From Streptomyces rugosispiralis (GTDB lineage Bacteria > Actinomycetota > Actinomycetes > Streptomycetales > Streptomycetaceae), in assembly GCF_024505145.1 (NCBI RefSeq), contig NZ_JANIAA010000013.1, positions 141,383-205,382 of the forward strand: a stretch of 64,000 nucleotides of DNA. The letters are read 5' to 3'. The notes beneath the pieces are model-generated. The model searched no databases and was not told the origin of the DNA. It saw only the letters and a program-made list of their open reading frames with translations. Of the stretch, positions 57,974 through 64,000 are shown piece by piece (within the stretch, counting starts at the first letter, position 1; the number at the start of each line of letters is the position of its first letter). A program made the position numbers and the translations under genes.

Positions 57974-60007
57974 TTGATCCTCCCCCGAAGACCCGTCGGC
58001 CGGTTGACCGTCGTCGCCACCGTCCTCGCCACCGCGGCGGCCATCGCCGCCGGACCCGCGGGGGCCACCCCCGATGGCACACCGTCGGCCGGCCCCGCCC
58101 GGCCGTCGCTGGTGCGGCCGATCGATCCGCAGCACTGGCGCAACCCCGACGACATGACCTGGGCCGACTACCGCGCGGTCCCCGGTACGCGCTGGGCGGC
58201 CCCCTCCGTCAAGCCCACCCAGCGCACCTTCAAGGGCGCGCTGGTGCTCCTGGACTATCCGGACGAGGGATTCACGGTCAGCCAACCGGCCGGGTCCACT
58301 CTGTTCGGCAATCCGCGGCCGAGCGCCTCCGATGTCCCGCGCGACCGCCTCCCGCGCTTCTACCAGGACTTCCTCAACACACCGGGGCCGCTGAACAACG
58401 GTCACACCATCAACGAGTACTGGATGGAGGATTCCGGCGGCCGCATCGGGGTCGATCTGACCGCCTTCGGTGTGTACCGCATGCCGGGCAAGTCCTATCA
58501 GTACGGCGTCGAGGACTCGATGAACCCGGGCGCCTGCCCGGCCGGGGACACCTGTGGCAAGGACATCCGGGAGGACGGCAAGGCCGCCTGGGTGGCCGAT
58601 GTCGGCGCCGACAAGGCGGACTCGTTCGACTTCGTCTTCTATCTCACGGCCGGGCAGGACGAGTCGTCCACCTGGCAGGAGTTCGGCCCGATGAAGTTCC
58701 CGGGCGCACCGGACATACCCGCCGCCTGGGGGCCGCCGGCCGCCGTGGGCGACAACTCCGCCCGTACCCGCTATGTGCCGTGGACGTCCTGGCAGGCCGC
58801 CGCACGTATCTGGCCCAACGCCGCCGACGGGTCGTCGGTGCAGGCCGAGAGCTCCGGCATGGCCGTGTACGCCCATGAGCTCAGCCACATCCTGGGCATC
58901 GGGGACAACTACAACAACCCGTACGGCACGCCCCTCAGCCGTTCGTACACCGGTATCTGGAGCATGCTCTCCCGAGGCTCCTTCAACGGCCCCGGCGGAC
59001 CGCACACGCGCTGGCAGATCCCCGCCACGGCCGGGGGCTCGATGGGCTCCCAGCATGTGCTGCGGGACAAGCTGAAGCTCGGCATCGTGGACGAGAAGAA
59101 CGTGCTGCGGCTGGACCGCGACGCGCTGAAGGGCTCCGGCCTCGTCGTGGCCCGGGTCACCGCGCGCTCGGCGCCGCCGGGCGAGAAGGGGCTCTCCGGC
59201 GTCAACATCGCCATGGGCGGCGATCTGTCGGAGCCCTGCGACAACGGCACCGACCCGCTGTGCGACGGCGGCGGCTACGACAACTACACCGTCGAGGTCG
59301 TCGACCGCATGGGCATGGACTCGTTCACCCCGGATCACGGGGTGCTGCTGGCCAAGACCAAGAACAAGGACCGGGCCCCGTTCGCCTGGGTGGTCGACGC
59401 CCACCCCGAGGACATCGACCTGGTGGACTTCCGACGCCCCGACGGCACCGACCAGAAGATCACCATGGGCGACTACCGGCAGCTCAGCGATGCGCTCTTC
59501 CACGCCGGAGCCGACTCCGGCAGCCAGTACGAGTACATCGACCGGGCCAACCGGCTGCACTTCTATGTGCTCGATCTGAAGCGCGACAGGTCCGGAGTGC
59601 TCTCGTACACCATCGCCGTGAAGTCCCTCGACGGCGCCGGACCGCAGCGCCGCGGCGTGGCCCTGCACCGCGGCGAGGTCAAGGGGGACCCCTCCCGCTC
59701 CCGGGCCGTGTGCACCTTCGGCCTCGACAACACCGGACGCGCCACCGGGGGCCCGGCGACGGCCCCGGCCACGTCGGTGGACTCGGATGTCTACCGGCTG
59801 TCGGCGAGGGCGGTCGGCCGGGGCTGGTCCGCCTGGCTGCCCAACCGTCTCGCCACCGCCAGGGCCGGTGGTTCGGTGGATGTGGAGGTGTCCGTGGCCG
59901 CGGAAAAGGGTGCCGAACGGCGGGGCGCGGTCGTCCTCACCGCCCGCTCCGAGAGCGATTCACACCGAACCGCCAAGGCGCTGTGCCGGCTGTCGGGTCG
60001 CCGGTAG
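57974..60007 (+). CDS. Secreted M6-family (immune inhibitor A-like) metalloprotease
   Basis: A 677-residue exported protease. The signal peptide (RRPVGRLTVVATVLATAAAIAAG) ends near GATP. The catalytic zinc site is AVYAHELSHILGIGDNY (HExxH), typical of M6 peptidases. RFYQDFLNTPGPLNNGHTINEYWMEDSGGRIGVDL before it is the family propeptide-catalytic start. A C-terminal beta-rich domain follows. It probably degrades proteins outside the cell. GAGGTGAGCC precedes the TTG start. Confidence 0.92.
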   Translation: MILPRRPVGRLTVVATVLATAAAIAAGPAGATPDGTPSAGPARPSLVRPIDPQHWRNPDDMTWADYRAVPGTRWAAPSVKPTQRTFKGALVLLDYPDEGFTVSQPAGSTLFGNPRPSASDVPRDRLPRFYQDFLNTPGPLNNGHTINEYWMEDSGGRIGVDLTAFGVYRMPGKSYQYGVEDSMNPGACPAGDTCGKDIREDGKAAWVADVGADKADSFDFVFYLTAGQDESSTWQEFGPMKFPGAPDIPAAWGPPAAVGDNSARTRYVPWTSWQAAARIWPNAADGSSVQAESSGMAVYAHELSHILGIGDNYNNPYGTPLSRSYTGIWSMLSRGSFNGPGGPHTRWQIPATAGGSMGSQHVLRDKLKLGIVDEKNVLRLDRDALKGSGLVVARVTARSAPPGEKGLSGVNIAMGGDLSEPCDNGTDPLCDGGGYDNYTVEVVDRMGMDSFTPDHGVLLAKTKNKDRAPFAWVVDAHPEDIDLVDFRRPDGTDQKITMGDYRQLSDALFHAGADSGSQYEYIDRANRLHFYVLDLKRDRSGVLSYTIAVKSLDGAGPQRRGVALHRGEVKGDPSRSRAVCTFGLDNTGRATGGPATAPATSVDSDVYRLSARAVGRGWSAWLPNRLATARAGGSVDVEVSVAAEKGAERRGAVVLTARSESDSHRTAKALCRLSGRR

Positions 60008-60017
60008 GGCGACGGGT

Positions 60018-60046
60018 GACGGCCCGCCGGAACTCGGCGGGCCGTC
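60018..60046 (+). terminator. Terminator hairpin
   Basis: GACGGCCCGCCG, a 5-base loop and the complement CGGCGGGCCGTC lie 10 bases after the M6 protease stop. Confidence 0.85.
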
Positions 60047-60057
60047 CCCGTTCGGCG

Positions 60058-60163
60058 GGCGTCCTCCGCCCAGCGGTCTCCGTCGGCGTCCTCCGCCCAG
60101 CGGTCTCCGTCGGCGGGCTCCGTCAGTGGGCTCTGTCGGCGGGCTCCACCAGCGGGCTCCGTC
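60058..60163. repeat. Two adjoining tandem duplications (27 bp and 26 bp)
   Basis: A 27-bp unit (with CTCCGCCCAGCGGTCTCCGT) is repeated exactly at 60058-60084 and 60085-60111, followed by two diverged 26-bp units (60112-60137, 60138-60163) built on GGCGGGCTCC. They fill the space between the terminator and the convergent M28 gene. Confidence 0.85.
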
Positions 60164-60170
60164 GGCGGTC

Positions 60171-61568
60171 CTACTCCGTCTCGTCGGCCGCGGTCCGGAT
60201 CGGTACCCGGAGAGTGTCGGGCGCGCAGCCCGCCGTACCGGCGATGATCCGCGCCGCCCCCTTGGTGAGCGGCACCAGGCTCTGCTCGTCCACCTTGTCC
60301 GGGGTGTCCCGCGGATCGAAGATGTACATGGGCGTGGTGATCAGCTGCACCAGCGGCACACCCGTGTAGTAGAAGTAGGCGCCGTCGGTGGCCGGGTTCG
60401 GCGCGAAGGCGGTCGGCGACAGGATCCACGAGCGGCGCAGGTCCTCCGCCGCGAGGGACTCGGCCACCAACTGCTCCAGTTGGGGCGCCTGGGTGGTGAA
60501 CCACCAGCGCACCTCGGGGTCGTCGGTGGGCACGACCTCCCCGTCGACCACCTCCGCCTGGCGGGCGGCGTGTTCCAGATGCATTTCGAGGACGACCTGG
60601 GGGAACAGCCCGGGATGCGCCGCGATGAACGCCTGAGTGCCCGCGGCGCCCGCCATGTGGCCGGACGTCAGCACGAACAGCATGTTGTGCGGCCGCAGTT
60701 CCTGGGGCACGGACGCCCAGAACTTGGCCTGCGCCAGGACGAGCGCGACGCCGGAGGCGTCCTCCACGGCCGATGCCCAGGGACCGTCGTGGTGTGAGCC
60801 GACGATGACCCAGTGGTCGGAAGCGCCGGGCAGGGTGCCCACCACATTGTGGGTGGTCTCCTCGGTGATGGTGGCATCGGAGACGATCCGGCCCGCGCAC
60901 TCCCCCGACGCCATCAGCTCACGGACCCGCTGCCCGTCCTTGCCACTCAGCCAGATGCCGGGGATGGAGCGCCGCTCGGCGTCATAGGGCCAGTAGAAGT
61001 CGCTGGTCTCCCAGGGCAGTCCGGTGAGCAGGCCGACATAGGCCGTGGCACCGTCCTTGATGGCGATGTCGAAGTCCAGCACATGGGGAAGGTCGAAGGG
61101 CACGGTCTGGACGAGGTCGGGGAACACGCCCTCGGGGTCGTAGCAGCCGGTGGCGCGGGCCTGCACCTCGGTCTGCGGCAGCCGGGTGAAGCCGATCTCC
61201 TGGACCGCGATGGATCCCCGCACCTCCCCGTCCTCCATCCGCGCCAGCCGGCCCTCGGTGCCCTCGGTCGGGGTGGTGTACGGCAGGGCGAGTCCCTCGA
61301 AGCGGATGACCTCATCGGGCCGGTCGGTGGGCCAGATCTCGAAGGCGGCGGACCGCGGCCGCCAGATGGGCGTGTCCAGCGGCTCCAGCCGTACGTCCGC
61401 CAGGCCCGTCTCCCGGAATTGTTCGGCGGCCCACTCCTCGGTCCAGCCGTCGGCCGGATAGCCCGCCCGGCGAATGCCCTGGCTGACGATCAGTTCGATC
61501 CAGGCCATCATCTCCTTCGAGGTGGGCGCCCGATCGATGTACTTTTCCAGCTCCGGCCAGCCGCTCAT
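60171..61568 (-). CDS. M28-family peptidase without signal peptide
   Basis: A 465-residue protein. The dizinc segment WVIVGSHHDGPWASAVEDASGVALVLAQA holds the His-Asp block of M28 aminopeptidases; later blocks are less canonical (SGHMAGAAGTQAF, EMHLEHAAR, DGAYFYYTGVPLVQL). Because the GHxD and EE motifs are changed, activity is uncertain. No signal peptide is seen. AGGAGG lies six bases before the ATG at 61568. It is convergent with the M6 gene and divergent from the small secreted gene next to the PKS. Confidence 0.83.
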   Translation of the reverse strand: MSGWPELEKYIDRAPTSKEMMAWIELIVSQGIRRAGYPADGWTEEWAAEQFRETGLADVRLEPLDTPIWRPRSAAFEIWPTDRPDEVIRFEGLALPYTTPTEGTEGRLARMEDGEVRGSIAVQEIGFTRLPQTEVQARATGCYDPEGVFPDLVQTVPFDLPHVLDFDIAIKDGATAYVGLLTGLPWETSDFYWPYDAERRSIPGIWLSGKDGQRVRELMASGECAGRIVSDATITEETTHNVVGTLPGASDHWVIVGSHHDGPWASAVEDASGVALVLAQAKFWASVPQELRPHNMLFVLTSGHMAGAAGTQAFIAAHPGLFPQVVLEMHLEHAARQAEVVDGEVVPTDDPEVRWWFTTQAPQLEQLVAESLAAEDLRRSWILSPTAFAPNPATDGAYFYYTGVPLVQLITTPMYIFDPRDTPDKVDEQSLVPLTKGAARIIAGTAGCAPDTLRVPIRTAADETE

Positions 61569-61798
61569 CGTCATCCTCCTCATCGCCATGGTCGGCATTC
61601 ATGGTCGACGGGCGGGCTAAAGCTGGGCTAATGCGATGCCCGTACTCCTCTTTCGCGACCTCTCGTCCGGGAGAAGACCAAGCCGGGCGTTAGACCCACT
61701 TTGGCGGCGGCACAAATGATGGTCGCCGTATCCGGACAGGCCGCCGATCAGGCGGCTCAGCCGCAGGTCAGCGCCCGATTGATGGTTGGGAGTCGAGT

Positions 61799-62488
61799 GT
61801 GCGTACCGAAAGCTCGGAGGAACGGGGCCGGGGCCGGGACCGGGACCGGGGCCGGGAACAGGAACGGGAATCGCGGGGCGCGGCCCGGCGGAGGAGGTGG
61901 AGCCGGCAGGTCCCGGCCGGTGTCGTGGGTGTGGCCGCGGTGAGCCTGATCGCGCTCACCGTCTCCCCGGTGAACGCCGAGCCCGATACGAGAGCCAAAC
62001 CGCCGCGCGGCCGGAATCCACTCCCCGCTCCCCCGCAGATCCGCGACCTGGACTTTCTGCTCGGGTCCTACACCTGCGACTACACCCCACCGCCGGGCGG
62101 AAAGCCAGCGGTGCTGAAGCTGAACACCAAGCGGGCCCTGGGCGGGCATTACCTCTACACGGACGCCACGCTCGAACCCGGAGGCGTGGTCGGCCGTTCG
62201 TCCTTCGGCTGGAATCCCGTGGACGGGAAATTCATCACCCAGTACCACGACAACTGGGGTTCCTCCGGAAACTACACCTCGTTCGGCTGGAAAGACGGCC
62301 ACCTGATATTCAAGGGTCCCCTCACCCAGGTGATCACACCGAATGCCTCGGGGCAGACGACGGGCGTGAAGCTGGACCTCAAGGATGACTACCAGGTGCT
62401 CGGGCCAGGGCATTTCAAGGACACCACGAGCTTCACCTTCCCCGACGGAAGTGTTTTGCAGGGCAGTTACGACTGCCGCCGCCAATAG
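61799..62488 (+). CDS. Secreted DUF1579-like hypothetical protein
   Basis: A 229-residue protein. A long Arg/Glu-rich start (RGRGRDRDRGREQERE) leads into a signal-type span (VPAGVVGVAAVSLIALTV). The mature part, DLDFLLGSYTCDYT, GGHYLYTDATL, SSFGWNPVDGKFITQYHDNWG and a final CDYT/YDC cysteine pair, resembles DUF1579 beta-barrels (lipocalin-like). It lies 41 bases before the polyketide synthase on the same strand and may share its transcript. Function is unknown. Confidence 0.75.
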   Translation: MRTESSEERGRGRDRDRGREQERESRGAARRRRWSRQVPAGVVGVAAVSLIALTVSPVNAEPDTRAKPPRGRNPLPAPPQIRDLDFLLGSYTCDYTPPPGGKPAVLKLNTKRALGGHYLYTDATLEPGGVVGRSSFGWNPVDGKFITQYHDNWGSSGNYTSFGWKDGHLIFKGPLTQVITPNASGQTTGVKLDLKDDYQVLGPGHFKDTTSFTFPDGSVLQGSYDCRRQ

Positions 62489-62529
62489 CGTTCAGCATTC
62501 CGGACCGAGGGAAGTGGGGGTGGCCGACC

Positions 62530-64000
62530 ATGGCGAGCAATGAAGAGAAGCTGCTCGACTATCTGAAGCGGGTGACGGCGGATCTCCGGCAGACGCAGCG
62601 CCGTCTGAAGGATGTCGAATCCGCGGGGCATGAGCCGGTCGCCATCGTGGGAATGTCCTGCCGCTTCCCCGGAGGCGTACGGTCCCCCGAAGAGCTGTGG
62701 GAACTGGTCGCCACGGAGCGGGACGCCATCTCGGAACTCCCCACCGACCGCAATTGGGATCTGGAGAATCTCTTCCATCCCGACCCGGACCACCCGGGGA
62801 CGAGTTATACGCGCGAGGGCGGCTTCATCGACGACCCCGCCGGATTCGACGCCACGTTCTTCGGGATCAGCCCCCGTGAGGCGCTCGGAATGGCGCCGCA
62901 GCAGCGGCTGGCCCTCGAGGCGTCCTGGGAGGCCATCGAGCACGCCGGGGTCGATCCGGAGTCGCTGCGGGGCAGCCGGACCGGCACCTTCATCGGCTGC
63001 GATCACCTCGACTACTGCTCCGACGCCTCCCAGGTGCCCGAGGGCTCGGCCGGCTACTTCACCATCGGCAACTCCGCCAGCGTGGTGTCCGGCCGGGTGG
63101 CGTACACCCTCGGTCTGGAGGGCGCCGCGGTGACGGTGGACACCGCGTGCTCCTCCTCCCTGGTCGCCATGCATCTGGCCTGCCAGGCGATCCGGCAGGG
63201 CGAATGCGATATGGCGCTGGCCGGGGGCGTGGCCGTGATGTCCTCGACAGCGCCGTTCATCGGCTTCAGTGAGTTGCGGGGGCTCGCGCCGGACGGCAGG
63301 TCCAAGGCGTTCTCGGCGAACAGCGACGGCATGACCCTGGCCGAGGGCGTGGGCGTCCTACTGCTGGAGCGGCTGTCGGACGCGCGCCGCAACGGCCATC
63401 AGGTGCTGGCGGTGATCCGGGGCACGGCGGTCAACCAGGACGGCTCCAGCAACGGCCTGACCGCGCCCAACGGGCCGTCGCAGCAGCGGGTGATCCGGCA
63501 GGCGCTCGCCAATGCCCGGCTGTCGGCGTCCGAGGTGGACGCGGTGGAGGCGCACGGTACGGGTACGTCGCTGGGCGATCCGATCGAGGCGCAGGCGCTG
63601 CTGGCCACGTACGGACAGGAGCGGCCCGAGGGGCGTCCGCTGTGGCTGGGGTCCATCAAGTCCAACATCGGACACGCACAGATGGCCGCGGGCGCGGCCG
63701 GGGTCATCAAGATGGTGATGGCGATGCGCCACGAGGTGCTGCCCGCCTCGCTGCACATCGACGAGCCGACGCCCCATGTGGACTGGAGCGCGGGCGATGT
63801 CCATCTGCTGACCGAGGCGCGGGAGTGGCCGCGTGGCGAGCATCCGCGCCGGGCGGGGGTCTCGTCGTTCGGCATCAGCGGGACGAACGCCCATCTGATC
63901 CTGGAGCAGGCCCCGGAGGGGGTCGCTGAGGCGGGGCCGGTGGAGTCGCTGAAGCCGGTGGGTGGGCCGGTGCCGTGGGTGGTGTCGGCGCGCGGACCGC
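62530..64000 (+). CDS. Modular type I polyketide synthase, N-terminal part (runs off window)
   Basis: The frame is open from ATG 62530 to the window end (490 codons). Residues 1-33 (NEEKLLDYLKRVTADLRQTQRRLKD) form the coiled-coil docking helix that receives chains from an upstream PKS protein, so this is an extending, not a loading, subunit. The ketosynthase follows (from about residue 36) with an intact triad: Cys207 in DTACSSS, His342 in EAHGTGT and His382 in SNIGHAQ. The KS ends about residue 460 and the start of the acyltransferase linker (VPWVVSARGP) is seen. The rest of the cluster lies to the right. Confidence 0.95.
   Translation, partial: MASNEEKLLDYLKRVTADLRQTQRRLKDVESAGHEPVAIVGMSCRFPGGVRSPEELWELVATERDAISELPTDRNWDLENLFHPDPDHPGTSYTREGGFIDDPAGFDATFFGISPREALGMAPQQRLALEASWEAIEHAGVDPESLRGSRTGTFIGCDHLDYCSDASQVPEGSAGYFTIGNSASVVSGRVAYTLGLEGAAVTVDTACSSSLVAMHLACQAIRQGECDMALAGGVAVMSSTAPFIGFSELRGLAPDGRSKAFSANSDGMTLAEGVGVLLLERLSDARRNGHQVLAVIRGTAVNQDGSSNGLTAPNGPSQQRVIRQALANARLSASEVDAVEAHGTGTSLGDPIEAQALLATYGQERPEGRPLWLGSIKSNIGHAQMAAGAAGVIKMVMAMRHEVLPASLHIDEPTPHVDWSAGDVHLLTEAREWPRGEHPRRAGVSSFGISGTNAHLILEQAPEGVAEAGPVESLKPVGGPVPWVVSARGP

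Overview
The window looks like a Streptomyces chromosome or that of a close relative. Base composition is very GC-rich, third codon positions are almost all G or C, GTG and TTG starts are common, genes overlap by ATGA, GTGA or TGATG, and families typical of Streptomyces occur (DUF6153, DUF429, BlaI with an M56 peptidase, TerD, leaderless genes, one TTA codon). I saw no tRNA, rRNA, CRISPR array or prophage. One short MITE-like element and one integrase-like remnant are the only signs of mobile DNA.

Layout, left to right. 1-4.4 kb: a MOSC protein cut by the window edge, a gene-free stretch of 1.7 kb, a secreted Rpf-LysM-M23 cell-wall hydrolase, and a DUF429 protein. 4.4-9.8 kb: a three-gene formate dehydrogenase operon (molybdenum subunit of the cysteine type, Fe-S subunit, NrfD membrane subunit). 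9.8-12.4 kb: a membrane sulfatase/LTA-synthase-like protein and a MerR regulator. 12.5-18.5 kb: a GntR regulator divergent from a sugar-acid operon (ManD dehydratase, fructuronate-reductase-type dehydrogenase, MFS transporter, zinc dehydrogenase) that fits L-gulonate or L-idonate breakdown through D-fructuronate and D-mannonate. 18.6-29.8 kb: a YchJ protein, a large secreted phosphodiester glycosidase/metallophosphoesterase, an integrase-like remnant, a YfcE-type phosphoesterase, an MFS exporter, a TehA-type transporter, a decayed sensor kinase and 6-phosphogluconate dehydrogenase.

29.8-36.9 kb: a PaoABC-type molybdenum aldehyde oxidoreductase operon ending with a TetR regulator and divergent from its XdhC/PaoD-type maturation factor and an MFS transporter. 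A 29-bp dyad covers the likely start of transcription and translation of the first subunit. 36.9-38.1 kb: a GH25 lysozyme gene split in its signal peptide by a 215-bp MITE with a 3-bp target duplication. 38.1-42.5 kb: a secreted Ser/Pro-rich protein, then an acyltransferase and a response-regulator/GGDEF-like/glycosyltransferase fusion, probably for an acylated surface glycan. 43-50.6 kb: an FAD monooxygenase, GC-only repeats, an ABC permease with an unusual hydrolase-ABC ATPase fusion, and a divergent von Willebrand surface-protein pair.

50.7-55.7 kb: TerD, a BlaI-M56 pair, DUF305 and DUF6153 proteins, a stress-protein homologue and an ArsC-like reductase. 55.8-64 kb: an acyl-CoA synthetase, a secreted M6 metalloprotease, an M28 peptidase, a secreted DUF1579-like protein, and the start of a modular type I polyketide synthase that runs off the right edge. 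Short intergenic tandem duplications of 13-36 bp recur throughout the window.
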